Shown piece by piece: positions 21,859-29,990 of a stretch of 34,004 bases of DNA. The notes below the pieces were generated by a model. That model did no database searches and was not told where the DNA came from. It saw nothing but the letters and a program-made list of their open reading frames with translations. Numbering within the stretch: position 1 is the first letter of the stretch; each line of letters starts with the position of its first letter. The position numbers were made by a program, and so were the translations under genes. Origin of the DNA: SIG701 sp045611685 (lineage in GTDB: Bacteria > Bacillota > Clostridia > Oscillospirales > CAG-272); NCBI GenBank assembly GCA_045611685.1, contig JAZKXO010000132.1, forward strand, positions 1 to 34,004. The letters run 5' to 3'.

Positions 21859-22305
21859 GTGGGAAAAACTTATACCTTCAACCCGAATATGAAATATGCC
21901 GTAGCGGGAGAGCAACCGTATCAATTCACGTTCACGCGGCAGGGACACGGGGACAAATACACCGTGGAAAGCATCAGACGGACGTTTTACCAAATCGGCG
22001 GCGGCGTGGCGGAGGGAGACTTTGAGCAGTTCAAGCGCAAAGGGCTTTACAAAATCAGCCAGAGCGTGAACGCGGACGGCGGCGAGGTAATTCAATTTGA
22101 GGAAATCAAGGAGAAGAAAAGCCAGAAGCCGCCAAAAGGCTTCCGCATTGCCCCTCTCTATGTTGAACTGAAATCCAAACGCTACAACGCCCTTTTGAAA
22201 CCTTCCAACTTTGAACGGCTGAAAGCTGCGGCAGAAGAAGCGGGTATTTCCGTCAATGAAGCTCTGAATAGGCTGATCGAAGCGGCGCTCCCGGAGAACA
22301 AATAA
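21859..22305 (+). CDS. Protein with C-terminal ribbon-helix-helix, 148 aa
   Basis: GTG 21859 follows AGGAGGACAAC. Residues 1-75 look beta-rich (QPYQFTFTRQGHGDKYTVES). The C-terminus (KRYNALLKPSNFERLKAAAE, EAGISVNEALNRLIEAAL) matches a ribbon-helix-helix: one short strand then two helices with the Ser-x-Asn-Glu turn, an Arc/MetJ-type DNA-binding dimer. Probably a regulator of the early unit. Confidence 0.75.
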   Translation: MGKTYTFNPNMKYAVAGEQPYQFTFTRQGHGDKYTVESIRRTFYQIGGGVAEGDFEQFKRKGLYKISQSVNADGGEVIQFEEIKEKKSQKPPKGFRIAPLYVELKSKRYNALLKPSNFERLKAAAEEAGISVNEALNRLIEAALPENK

Positions 22306-22324
22306 CAGCAAACAGGAGGACAAC

Positions 22325-23344
22325 ATGGAATTTAAGATCATAACCGACCTTGCGCCGATTGAGGCGTTTGAAATCCAGACCAACGCCGAAGCTCTGGAAA
22401 AGGAAATCGCGGAGAAGGTAGCGGTCTACAGGACGATGGCGGTAACGCCGGAAACGAAAGCGGCGGCGCGTCAAGACCTCGCAAATCTCCGCAAGGCCGT
22501 TGCCGCAATCGACCAGACCTATACCGCCGCCAGAGCGATTCTGCTCCGGCCAGCCGAGGGGCTGAAAGGGCAGAGGGAACGGCTGAAAGCGATTCTCAAC
22601 GAAGCAATCAGCAACCTTGATACCCAGGTAAAGGGCTTCGACGAACAGGAAGCGCAAGAAAAGATCGACCAGCTTCACGCTTTCTTCGACGGTCTGCTGA
22701 CCGACGAAACCCGCGAATTTGCGGATTGGGAGAGGATCAGAAACCCGCGCTGGCGCAATAAAACCTACGACATGACACAGGCGCAGAACGAGATTCACGT
22801 GGCGTTGGGCGAGATTGAGCGGAGCCTTGCCGCCCTGCGGGGCTACCAGGAACCCTACAAAAGCCCCATGCTGGTGAAATTCCGGGAAACCGGGCGGCTG
22901 GACGACACCATCAACGTGTTTACGCAGATCAAACGGCGGGAGGCGACGGAGGCGGAGCTGCGGCGGCGCAAAGAGGAGGAAGCCCGGAGAGCCGCCGAGG
23001 AAGCGGAACGGCAAAAGAAAATGGCGGTCACTGACCGCCGCTACACTGAGGGCGGGGACGCACAAGCCGCCAGAGCCGCCCAGGAGCTTTCCGACTCCAT
23101 TCAGAGTGAATTTACCCGCGCCGCCGAAAATTCCGCACAGGGCAACAAGAGCGGCGAGACGGCTGCTCCCGCGCCGATTCAGAGGCCGAACGCGCAGAGA
23201 AAGATCGTGGAGTTCCGGGTCGTTGCGGATTCCGCTTCGGCAAAGGCCCTCGGAGCGTTTCTGCGGGGAAACGGCATCGGCTACGAAATCCTCCGCTTCA
23301 AAAACGAGGGGGATGAAACGTGGACGGTTCCGGCAAAGCGGTAA
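22325..23344 (+). CDS. DUF1351 family phage protein, 339 aa
   Basis: ATG 22325 follows AGGAGG. The protein starts with the DUF1351 pattern (conserved N-terminal strand, then helices through EALEKEIAEKVAVY, LANLRKAVAAIDQ and ARAILLRPAEGLKGQRERLK) and has a long charged coiled coil at about 215-235 (RREATEAELRRRKEEEARRA). DUF1351 proteins sit in phage recombination modules near RecT/Erf/Sak annealing proteins, and a role in assisting them is suspected but not proven. The C-terminal 60 residues (KIVEFRVVADSASAKALGAF) look like a separate small alpha/beta domain. Confidence 0.8.
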   Translation: MEFKIITDLAPIEAFEIQTNAEALEKEIAEKVAVYRTMAVTPETKAAARQDLANLRKAVAAIDQTYTAARAILLRPAEGLKGQRERLKAILNEAISNLDTQVKGFDEQEAQEKIDQLHAFFDGLLTDETREFADWERIRNPRWRNKTYDMTQAQNEIHVALGEIERSLAALRGYQEPYKSPMLVKFRETGRLDDTINVFTQIKRREATEAELRRRKEEEARRAAEEAERQKKMAVTDRRYTEGGDAQAARAAQELSDSIQSEFTRAAENSAQGNKSGETAAPAPIQRPNAQRKIVEFRVVADSASAKALGAFLRGNGIGYEILRFKNEGDETWTVPAKR

Positions 23345-23357
23345 GGAGGGATGGCTG

Positions 23358-23645
23358 ATGCTCAATCACGTTGAGATACAGGGCAAGATCGCCGGGGGGC
23401 CGATGAATAACACCGGAAAGACCGCTTTTGTCCTCGCCCATGAACGCGGGTTCTCCGGGGAAACAGAACGCTTTCTCTGTACGCTCACAGACAGGTCTGT
23501 GAAATCGTTTCTTGACGGTGCGGACATTGGGAGAACCGTAATCGCAACAGGGAAACTCCATGAGAACGGCGTCGGCTCCTACGAGATCGTCTGCGAGACG
23601 ATTGATTTTGTGGACGGAGGCGGGAAAAATGCCGATCAACCTTAA
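23358..23645 (+). CDS. Small OB-fold-like (SSB-like) protein, 95 aa
   Basis: ATG 23358 lies seven bases after AAGGAGGG. The opening LNHVEIQGKIAGGPMNNTGK and later GADIGRTVIATGKLHENG and YEIVCETIDFV follow the beta-strand order of SSB-type OB folds (N-x-V-x-x-x-G-x-I ... GxxVxVxGxL). It is shorter than canonical SSB (about 110 residues of core) and has no long tail. It may bind ssDNA in recombination next to DUF1351. It overlaps the next gene by 17 bases. Confidence 0.65.
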   Translation: MLNHVEIQGKIAGGPMNNTGKTAFVLAHERGFSGETERFLCTLTDRSVKSFLDGADIGRTVIATGKLHENGVGSYEIVCETIDFVDGGGKNADQP

Positions 23646-24144
23646 AGACCTCCCCGCCAGTCTCCAGAAACAGGCCATGCGGAAACTGAACGAGAACGAG
23701 GGGAAGAAAGCGGGGGCGGGGGAACGGATTCTTCGCTCCGCTCAGAATGATAACGGAGGACGCAAGAACAAGCTGAACGCCGAGAAATGCGGGAAGTACG
23801 CATCCCGGAAAGAGGCTCGGAGGGCGTGGGAGTTGAAAATGCTCGAACGCGCCGGGAAAATCAGCAATCTCCAAGAACAGGTCAAATTCGTCCTCGTCCC
23901 CGCCCTCTACGAAGAAACGCCCCGGATCGGCAAACGGGGAAAGCCCATCACGCCGAAAAGGAAATGCTTGCAACGGGAGCTGGCGTATTGGGCTGATTTC
24001 GTCTACACCGACAACGCCACCGGGGAAAAGGTGGTGGAGGACGCAAAGGGCTACCGCAACCCGGCGGCGGCGACATATCGGCTGTTCGTTCACAAAAAGA
24101 AGCTCATGCGGAATATTTACGGGATCGAGGTGGTGGAGGTTTGA
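23629..24144 (+). CDS. DUF1064 family nuclease-like protein, 171 aa
   Basis: ATG 23629. After a divergent N-terminus, residues from about 50 match DUF1064: KYASRKEARRAWELKMLERA, LQEQVKFVLVP, LAYWADFVYTDN, EKVVEDAKGY and a C-terminal KLMRNIYGIEVVEV. The D, then E-D-x-K arrangement suggests a PD-(D/E)xK nuclease fold; in phages the family may act as a junction or structure-specific endonuclease. Residues about 27-42 (KAGAGERILRSAQNDNG) are the in-frame translation of a mini-repeat inserted between start and core. The gene overlaps the radical SAM gene by four bases. Confidence 0.85.
   Translation: MPINLKDLPASLQKQAMRKLNENEGKKAGAGERILRSAQNDNGGRKNKLNAEKCGKYASRKEARRAWELKMLERAGKISNLQEQVKFVLVPALYEETPRIGKRGKPITPKRKCLQRELAYWADFVYTDNATGEKVVEDAKGYRNPAAATYRLFVHKKKLMRNIYGIEVVEV
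23717..23750 (+). repeat. Mini-repeat inserted in frame in the DUF1064 gene
   Basis: Same 34 bases as at 21201-21234, here translated as GERILRSAQND without breaking the frame. The insertion sits in the linker before the conserved core, where it would be tolerated. Confidence 0.8.
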
Positions 24145-25046
24145 AAGAAAAATGGGTTGAAAGAACGGAATACAACAACGTTGTTTCCGTGAAAGTTGTA
24201 ATTCCAGGAAGATGCAACGCAAATTGCAAATTTTGCTACATGAAGCGCCAAAAGCCGTATTTATTCAACTACGCGCCGCCGAATTACGAAAGAAATCTTG
24301 ACGAAAGCCTGTGCCGAATCGTCAACGAAATCGGAGACAAGGACAGAATCTCAATAGACATTACGGGGAATGAGCCTACTTGCAACTGGCAATACCTGAG
24401 AATGGCCCTGCACGTTATCGGGAGGTACAAAAACAGAGTTTCCCGGGTCACAATGACGACGAACGGAGCGTTCCTCCGTGGATATGAGCAGTCCTTAAAA
24501 GGCGTTGTTGATTACGTGAATATCAGCGCACACGATTTCCGGGAGAAATACAGGAGAAAGACAATGGGAATCACGGTGCCAGATCACACGTACAAATTCG
24601 CCGTGCGAGACCTTGCGGAAGTTGGAATCAAGTGCAGCGCCGTTGCGGTGATCTGGAAAAAATACGTCGATTTTCCGTGGTGGAGAGACCGTTTTATCGA
24701 GTGGTGCAAGCAGATCGGGTTTGTTTCGCTTCGCTTTCGGTGCAACGTGTACCGACAGGACACGGAGTTTTTTGACGAGTACATGAAGCAGACGACGGAC
24801 GATCCGCGATTTCAGACCATCACGTTTGAGGACACGCCGGACAGTCGATGGTGCAGGCTCCGCATGGACGATAAATTCCGCGTATTCTTTCTTCACGGCG
24901 TTGCAGACACAACGAAATACACAAAGGGGATTGAGTTCGTGATCCACGACGACGGAAATCTCTACTGCGACTACGAAAAGAAACAGCCGATTTCAGATTA
25001 TCCTCTCGAAATCGGAAAAATCTACGATAGGGTGGTGGAGGTATGA
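24141..25046 (+). CDS. Radical SAM enzyme 1
   Basis: 301 residues, TTG start inside the overlap with the DUF1064 gene. VVIPGRCNANCKFCYMKRQ contains the CX3CX2C [4Fe-4S]-SAM motif (C25, C29, C32). The rest follows the radical SAM barrel: ISIDITGNEPTCNW (GGE-like SAM-binding strand), VTMTTNGAFL and YVNISAHDF. The C-terminus has FVIHDDGNLYCDYEKKQPIS, possibly a further cluster ligand. Local GC is lower than in the replication block. The substrate is unknown; phage radical SAM enzymes may modify DNA, tRNA or peptides. No queuosine or similar pathway partner is visible. Confidence 0.85.
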   Translation: MKEKWVERTEYNNVVSVKVVIPGRCNANCKFCYMKRQKPYLFNYAPPNYERNLDESLCRIVNEIGDKDRISIDITGNEPTCNWQYLRMALHVIGRYKNRVSRVTMTTNGAFLRGYEQSLKGVVDYVNISAHDFREKYRRKTMGITVPDHTYKFAVRDLAEVGIKCSAVAVIWKKYVDFPWWRDRFIEWCKQIGFVSLRFRCNVYRQDTEFFDEYMKQTTDDPRFQTITFEDTPDSRWCRLRMDDKFRVFFLHGVADTTKYTKGIEFVIHDDGNLYCDYEKKQPISDYPLEIGKIYDRVVEV

Positions 25047-25702
25047 GCAGAGAAACTTGCAAATATTGGGACGATAGGCTGAAAACTTGTTTTGCCCTCG
25101 TGTCGGCTATCTATGGGATAGAGGGATGCGGAACGGGAGGTCTCGCCCATGTTGCCATCGACGACGGCAACATCGACAAGAAAACGCTCCAATGGACGAT
25201 TGGCGAGTGCATCAAGCAAAGCGGCAGACCGGAGGCCCCTATTGTGAGGCTTTTGTGCGAAAAGCTCCTGGAACTCCCGCTTGAAACCCGACTTTTCTTC
25301 CTTCATAGACTTTCGTTCGGGGTAGAACAAGCCCCGGCGTGTTGGAAGAACAAAAACGCCGAAGAATGCGATTGCGAGACGTGCATCACGGAAATAAAAA
25401 TCGACGAGGGACGAGCAGAAAGCCCGGAGCCGGGAGAAGAAGAAGCCAGAAAACGTAGATGCGTGTGGCGAGACTTCACTATGCTAACTCCTTGCGTCGT
25501 GAACAAAGACCGCACAAAAGCATGGTTTCGCCCAACGCCGGTAGTTGAGTTCGATAAAGACGAATTTATCAAAAACCCCGAAAAGTACACGATGGAGCAG
25601 ATGGAATTTCTCTCTAAGTGGTGCGAATGTGCGAGGGAAAATATGCTCAAATTTATCCGGGACACCATGCGGAGTTACGGAGCGGAGGCAAAGGAAGTAT
25701 GA
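25043..25702 (+). CDS. Cys-containing phage protein, 219 aa
   Basis: It is coupled to radical SAM 1 by an ATGA overlap. N-terminal CKYWDDRLKTC and internal CWKNKNAEECDCETC are cysteine groups that could bind metal. A helical middle (IVRLLCEKLLELPLETRLFF) and a helical C-terminus (YTMEQMEFLSKWCECARENM) flank an acidic linker. It is unrecognised. Tight coupling suggests a functional link with the radical SAM enzyme, which is inference only. Confidence 0.7.
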   Translation: MSRETCKYWDDRLKTCFALVSAIYGIEGCGTGGLAHVAIDDGNIDKKTLQWTIGECIKQSGRPEAPIVRLLCEKLLELPLETRLFFLHRLSFGVEQAPACWKNKNAEECDCETCITEIKIDEGRAESPEPGEEEARKRRCVWRDFTMLTPCVVNKDRTKAWFRPTPVVEFDKDEFIKNPEKYTMEQMEFLSKWCECARENMLKFIRDTMRSYGAEAKEV

Positions 25703-25935
25703 GCCAACGAAAATACGAAAAAGGCGCACGGATCACGAGCCTCGGAATGTTTGAAGCCCTCGGCGGTAAATGGTTCGTTCTCAACGGCAAGACCACGCAC
25801 AGGAGCGTCATAGAAAGCATGACGATTCGGACGGTTGCAGGGTTTATTCGGAGAGGACAGCTCTACGAGGCCCTTCCCGTCGGTCTGATCGGGAAGGAAA
25901 GCAGACAAGTGACAGTGGAGGAATGGGTAAAATGA
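25699..25935 (+). CDS. Small phage protein, 78 aa
   Basis: ATG 25699 sits in an overlap with the upstream stop, with AAAGGAAG before it. The sequence (YEKGARITSLGMFEALGGKW, then FVLNGKTTHRSVIESMTIRT and AGFIRRGQLYEALP) is a recurrent small phage protein pattern with no known function. It overlaps the following gene by four bases. Confidence 0.75.
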   Translation: MSQRKYEKGARITSLGMFEALGGKWFVLNGKTTHRSVIESMTIRTVAGFIRRGQLYEALPVGLIGKESRQVTVEEWVK

Positions 25936-26396
25936 TCTACGCCAAGCACAAGACCACGCAAGCGGAGTTCGTGAAAGCGTGGTGGGAAAAAGTCAACAAG
26001 CAAGTCTTGGAAAGGCTCGAAAGGTACGCTTTCGTCTCTGGGGGCAACTTCTCCGACGGCATCACATACAAAACAAAACTCTGGGCGATCCCAAACAATG
26101 CCCTTCGCCGCGCCGGATTAAAACCGCGTCGGAGGAACGGAGAACGGAAAAAAGGCGAACGCACGTTGGACACTCAGACAATGCAGAAAGTCCTGCGAGA
26201 AATCGACAGGCACGTTCAACGCGAAATGAACGAGATACTGGCAAAGACCGCAAATGCGATAGATCAGCTTGCGGAAAGTCACTATCAGGAGAACGAAGCA
26301 GCAGGGTTCCAACATTGGCTTGAAACCACACAAAAGCAACCGTACTTCGGCAGAGTGATGATCCACAAGAATGAGCCGTTTGTGCGGTGGGAATAG
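25932..26396 (+). CDS. Phage hypothetical protein, 154 aa
   Basis: The basic N-terminal half (WWEKVNKQVLERLERYAFVS, then RRRNGERKKGERT) and helical C-terminal half (MQKVLREIDRHVQREMNEIL, AKTANAIDQLAESHYQENEA) suggest a nucleic-acid-binding helical protein. No recognised domain. It precedes the methyltransferase cluster and overlaps the gene before it by four bases. Confidence 0.7.
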   Translation: MIYAKHKTTQAEFVKAWWEKVNKQVLERLERYAFVSGGNFSDGITYKTKLWAIPNNALRRAGLKPRRRNGERKKGERTLDTQTMQKVLREIDRHVQREMNEILAKTANAIDQLAESHYQENEAAGFQHWLETTQKQPYFGRVMIHKNEPFVRWE

Positions 26397-26405
26397 GAGA
26401 AGAAC

Positions 26406-27251
26406 ATGGAGGACTGCAAGAGCTACAAGCCGCGTGAAAAGCCTGTTGTCTGCGAACTGTTTAACGACAACTTTCAGAATTTCAAGCGGTACGGTATTCC
26501 GAAAGCGCAGCTTGTGATTGCCGACATTCCGTACAACATCGGGACGAACTTCTACGGTTCCAATCCGATGTGGTACAACGGCGGCGACAACAAAAACGGA
26601 GAAAGCAAGCTGGCGGGAAAGGCGGCGTTCAACTCTGATTTCAATTTCAATATCGCAGAGTATTTCCATTTCTGCAACCGCCTTTTGAAACCCGAACCGA
26701 AGAAAAGCAACGGGCGGGGCCTTTCCTCCGATGCGCCGTGCATGATCGTGTTTTGCTCCTTTGAGCAGATGCAGACGGTTATCAAGTACGCCGAAAAGCA
26801 CGGATTCAAAAAGAACATTCCGCTGACTTTTATCAAAAACTACTCCCCGCAAGTGCTGAAAGCTAATATGCGTATCTGCGGCGCAACGGAACACGCTTTG
26901 CTTCTCTACCGTGACCGTCTCCCGAAGTTCCGAAACGACGGGAACATGGTTTTTGACTGGTTCTATTGGGAACGGGACGGAAAGAAATATCCGAAGCTGC
27001 ACCCGACGCAAAAGCCTGTCGGAACACTGAAACGCCTGATCGAGCTATTCACAGACCCCGGCGACGTTGTAATCGATCCTTGCGCCGGGAGCGGAAGCAC
27101 CTTGCGGGCGGCGTGGGAGATGGGCCGCAGTTCATACGGTTTTGAAATCCAGCGGAAGCTCTGCGAACAGGCCAGAGCGGAAATGCTCAGTTTCGGAGGC
27201 GAGAAACGTCCGAGGGGGGGCAAAGCAGAACAAATCCGCATGGTTTTGTAG
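26406..27251 (+). CDS. Amino-methyltransferase 1 (N6A/N4C type)
   Basis: 281 residues, GGAGAAGAAC upstream. The catalytic motif IV is ADIPYNIG (D-I-P-Y) near residue 40, and SAM-binding motif I is VVIDPCAGSGST near 235, so the order IV then I marks the beta-type arrangement. KLHPTQKPVGTLKRLIELF is the typical lead into motif I. It should methylate adenine N6 or cytosine N4 in DNA. The frame is intact; a G7 tract (27214-27220) lies near the 3' end. No cognate nuclease gene is adjacent, so it is likely an orphan protecting phage DNA. Confidence 0.92.
   Translation: MEDCKSYKPREKPVVCELFNDNFQNFKRYGIPKAQLVIADIPYNIGTNFYGSNPMWYNGGDNKNGESKLAGKAAFNSDFNFNIAEYFHFCNRLLKPEPKKSNGRGLSSDAPCMIVFCSFEQMQTVIKYAEKHGFKKNIPLTFIKNYSPQVLKANMRICGATEHALLLYRDRLPKFRNDGNMVFDWFYWERDGKKYPKLHPTQKPVGTLKRLIELFTDPGDVVIDPCAGSGSTLRAAWEMGRSSYGFEIQRKLCEQARAEMLSFGGEKRPRGGKAEQIRMVL
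27214..27220 (+). repeat. Poly-G tract (7 G) at the 3' end of methyltransferase 1
   Basis: Seven G in the last 13 codons encode part of RPRGGKAE. A length change would alter only the C-terminal tail. Confidence 0.7.
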
Positions 27252-27260
27252 GAGGGCGGC

Positions 27261-27979
27261 ATGAACGAAGCGCATAACATCGACTGCATGGAGTTCATGC
27301 GGAGCGTTCCTGACGGATATTTCGACATCTGTATCGCTGATCCGCCCTATGGAATTTCCGTGACGGACAGACACCGCACAGGCGAAAAGACCGTCCTCGT
27401 CGGCGGGGGGGGCGGCCCTTTGGAGGCAAAACCGCTAATCAAAATGCGAGGGGCTTACTCAAAAGCTCTTACACATCAGCGTTTTATCCATCGTTCGACG
27501 ACAGCTCCCCGCCGAACGAGGAAGTATTTAGGGAGCTGGAGCGTGTTTCAAAACACCTGATCGTATGGGGCGGCAACTTCTTTATCGACAAGCTGAAACC
27601 TGCCTCCTGTATGATTGTGTGGGACAAGAAGCGTCGGGGCATGGACCAGGCGGATTGTGAAATCGCATGGACAAACCTCCCCGGACAAAGCAGAATATTT
27701 GAATTTCGATGGAACGGTATGCTACAAGGCGACATGAAGCACAAAGAGGAGCGCATTCACGCAACTCAAAAGCCCGTCGCCCTGTACAAGTGGATTTTGA
27801 GCCGCTACGCAAAACCCGGTGACAAGATTTTTGACCCGTACCTGGGGAGCGGATCGTCCCGGATCGCGGCGTGGGATATGGGCTTTGATTTCGTTGGGTG
27901 CGAGATCGACGCAACCTACTTCGCCCTGATGGAAAAGCGGTTCAAGGAGCATACATCACAAACGAGGATGGATTTATGA
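27261..27979 (+). CDS. Amino-methyltransferase 2, frameshifted at a G8 tract
   Basis: The N-terminal part (27261 onward) has IDCMEFMRSVPDGYFDICIA followed by DPPYGIS, motif IV. After G8 (27405-27412) this frame degenerates and stops at 27558-27560. In the +1 frame the expected enzyme resumes: GGRPFGGK, SFDDSSPPNEEVFRELERVS, KHLIVWGGNFF, MKHKEERIHATQKPVALYKW and IFDPYLGSGSSRIAAW (motif I), ending at 27979 in an ATGA overlap with methyltransferase 3. Nine G instead of eight would give one protein of about 239 residues. As sequenced the gene is off; phase variation or homopolymer error are the two explanations. Confidence 0.85.
27405..27412 (+). repeat. Poly-G tract (8 G) at the frameshift in methyltransferase 2
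   Basis: One additional G restores the full reading frame. The tract follows directly on the conserved GEKTVLVGG segment. Confidence 0.8.
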
Positions 27980-28750
27980 CGAGTAAAACCTTTTGCGGCG
28001 ACTGTCTGGATTTCATGGCGACGCTGCCGGACGAATGCGTTGACTTGACTGTTACCTCCCCGCCGTATGACAACATACGGGACTACAACGGATTCTCATT
28101 CGATTGGAAACCCACCATCCGGGAACTGCACCGAATTTCCAAGCGGGGGGGGGGTAGTTGTCTGGATCGTCAACGATCAGACAGTCAACGGCTCCGAAAC
28201 AGGCACATCGTTCCGTCAAGCCCTGTACGCTATGGAGTGCGGATTTAATCTGCATGACACGATGATATGGGACAAGATAACAACCGCATTTCCTGACAGC
28301 AACCGCTATCTTCCGGCCTTTGAATATATGTTCGTTCTTTCAAAGGGAGTTCCGAAAACCGTCAACTTTATCTGCGATAGGCCGAATATCTACGCCGGTA
28401 CAAAGGCACACGGTACACGGCGGCAGAAGGACGGATCGTTACAGAAAATGCAAACAGGCCAGACGTTTTCTGAGTTTGGCAGGAGGACGAATATCTGGAC
28501 GATACCGGGAGATAAAACGAACAAGACCGGTCATCCCGCCGTGTTCCCACTTCGCCTTGCAAAAGACCATATCGTATCGTGGAGCAACGAGGGCGATACC
28601 GTATTTGACCCGTTTCTCGGAAGCGGGACAACAAGAATAGCGGCTTATGATCTGCGGCGCAGCTTTATGGGCTGTGAAATCAGCAAGGAGTATTTCGATG
28701 CCCAGGAGCGGCGGTTTGCAGATCATACCGCCCAAACACGAATGTTTTAG
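27976..28750 (+). CDS. Amino-methyltransferase 3, frameshifted at a G10 tract
   Basis: ATG 27976 begins CGDCLDFMATLPDECVDLTV then TSPPYDNIRDY (motif IV, S-P-P-Y). At G10 (28145-28154) the frame leaves the family and stops at 28248. In the next frame the enzyme continues as GGVVVWIVNDQTVNGSETGT, LYAMECGFNLHDTMIWDK, HPAVFPLRLAKDHIVSW and VFDPFLGSGTTRIAA (motif I), ending at 28750. Nine G would restore a protein of about 257 residues. It is therefore an orphan DNA methyltransferase in the off state as sequenced. Confidence 0.87.
28145..28154 (+). repeat. Poly-G tract (10 G) at the frameshift in methyltransferase 3
   Basis: Longest homopolymer in the set. Loss of one G restores the frame; gain of two would do so as well. 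Confidence 0.85.
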
Positions 28751-28759
28751 GAGGAAAAC

Positions 28760-29152
28760 ATGGAGAAACCCATTTATCCGCTCGATCTCACGAAATCGAC
28801 GGACGAACTGAAAAAGCTGATCGCAGAGAACCCTGATCTTCCGATTGTCGTTCTTTGCGAAGCCGACATCTGCAACGGCGACTATACCTACACCTACGCT
28901 CCGTCTGTTTCGTTCTGTATTGGCGAGCTTCTGGATTGCGAAACGCTGTTGGAAAGCGAGTATGTTTGCACCGACAGAGAGGACTTCGAGGAACGGCTGG
29001 AAGAATGGCTGTGGGACGAGGCCACGCAATATGACAATGACGGGAAACCACATGAACCGTCCGAAGAAATTTTCCAAGAACTGCTTGCGGAGGCGAAAGC
29101 GAAGTACGAACCCTACTGGAAGAAAGCGATCTTTATCTACGCCGGGACATAG
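28760..29152 (+). CDS. Acidic phage protein, 130 aa
   Basis: ATG 28760 follows AGGAGG. A very acidic, Tyr-rich protein: TDELKKLIAENPDLPIVVLC at the start, GDYTYTYAPSVSFCIGELLD in the middle and FEERLEEWLWDEATQYD later. This is a common phage family of unknown function recognised by the 'LIAENPDLPIV' segment. High acidity could make it a DNA mimic, as many phage anti-restriction proteins are, and the neighbouring methyltransferases and Lar-like gene would fit. That is inference. Confidence 0.75.
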   Translation: MEKPIYPLDLTKSTDELKKLIAENPDLPIVVLCEADICNGDYTYTYAPSVSFCIGELLDCETLLESEYVCTDREDFEERLEEWLWDEATQYDNDGKPHEPSEEIFQELLAEAKAKYEPYWKKAIFIYAGT

Positions 29153-29162
29153 GAGGGACAAC

Positions 29163-29516
29163 ATGAGCGAACTTCTCACCCACATCACCATCAACGCCGC
29201 TTTTCCGCTTACGCCGGACAGAAACGGCAGAAGGTACACCCCGGAGGCTGTCAAGGGCGCACTTTCGCAGATGCATAGCGTTCCGATTTGCGATCTCTGC
29301 GACGGCTATGATAAAGTCATCGGAATAACCGAGGGCATCGAAATCACGGGCGAAACGGAACAGGAAATCAGTTACGAGATGGGTGCGCTGATTTTTCCGT
29401 CTTGCAAACTCAACCCACAGACGATCCAGAAATTTTCCATCGAGCCAGAATTTGACGCCGAAACGGGGAAAATCATGGCAATAGCGGCGGTAGGAGTGGA
29501 GATTGATGGCCCTTGA
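29163..29516 (+). CDS. Phage hypothetical protein, 117 aa
   Basis: ATG 29163 follows AGGAGGGAC. Mostly beta-rich, with NGRRYTPEAVKGALSQMHSV, a motif reminiscent of the N-terminus of phage head-maturation proteases (N-G-R-x-Y-x-x-E-x-x). It lacks the catalytic part and sits in an early region, so a protease is unlikely. It overlaps the XF1762 gene. Function unknown. Confidence 0.7.
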   Translation: MSELLTHITINAAFPLTPDRNGRRYTPEAVKGALSQMHSVPICDLCDGYDKVIGITEGIEITGETEQEISYEMGALIFPSCKLNPQTIQKFSIEPEFDAETGKIMAIAAVGVEIDGP

Positions 29517-29990
29517 AATACGCCCGATCACACTGAAACAGGCGAATGACTATGTTGCCGCCCAACATCGGCACAATCGGCCCACGACGGGGCATAAGTG
29601 GAGCGTGGCGGTCTATGACGGCGAAACGCTTCACGGCGTTGCGATTGCGGGACAGCCGATAGCCCGGAAGCTGGACGACGGGCTGACCATCGAAATTCGC
29701 CGGGTCTGCACGGACGGAACGCCGAACGCCTGTTCCATGCTCTACGGAGCCTGTTGCCGGGTGGCGAGGGCTATGGGCTACAAACGGGTCGTGACCTACA
29801 CGCTCGTTTCCGAACCGGGAGCAAGCCTCCGGGCCAGCGGATTTACCGACTGCGGCGAAGCGGGGGGGTATCCTGGAACGTCCCATCCCGCCCCCGCGAA
29901 CTGTACGAAGCGCAGACCTCGATGTTCGGGGAAACTGCGGCAAAATACCCGCTTGAAAAGAAGCGGAGATGGGAGAAGCGGTTTGAATGA
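29506..29990 (+). CDS. XF1762 family protein, frameshifted at a G7 tract
   Basis: LEIRPITLKQANDYVAAQHR, then HKWSVAVYDGETLHGVAIAG, QPIARKLDDGLTIEIRRVCT and CSMLYGACCRVARAMGYKRV are diagnostic for the XF1762 family, GNAT-like phage proteins. At G7 (29862-29868) the frame shifts and would end late at 30012. With eight G the normal C-terminus appears (VSWNVPSRPRELYEAQTSMF, then a basic end EKKRRWEKRFE), and the stop falls at 29990 in a neat ATGA overlap with radical SAM 2. That overlap supports the eight-G form as functional. Confidence 0.82.
29862..29868 (+). repeat. Poly-G tract (7 G) at the frameshift in XF1762
   Basis: One additional G restores the family C-terminus and the four-base overlap with the next gene. 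Confidence 0.75.

Noticed and set aside
28145..28154. Programmed ribosomal frameshift instead of phase variation
   Set aside because: The different genes need shifts in opposite directions (+1 base in two, -1 base in one), and no consistent slippery site plus downstream structure is visible. It is not excluded for a single gene.
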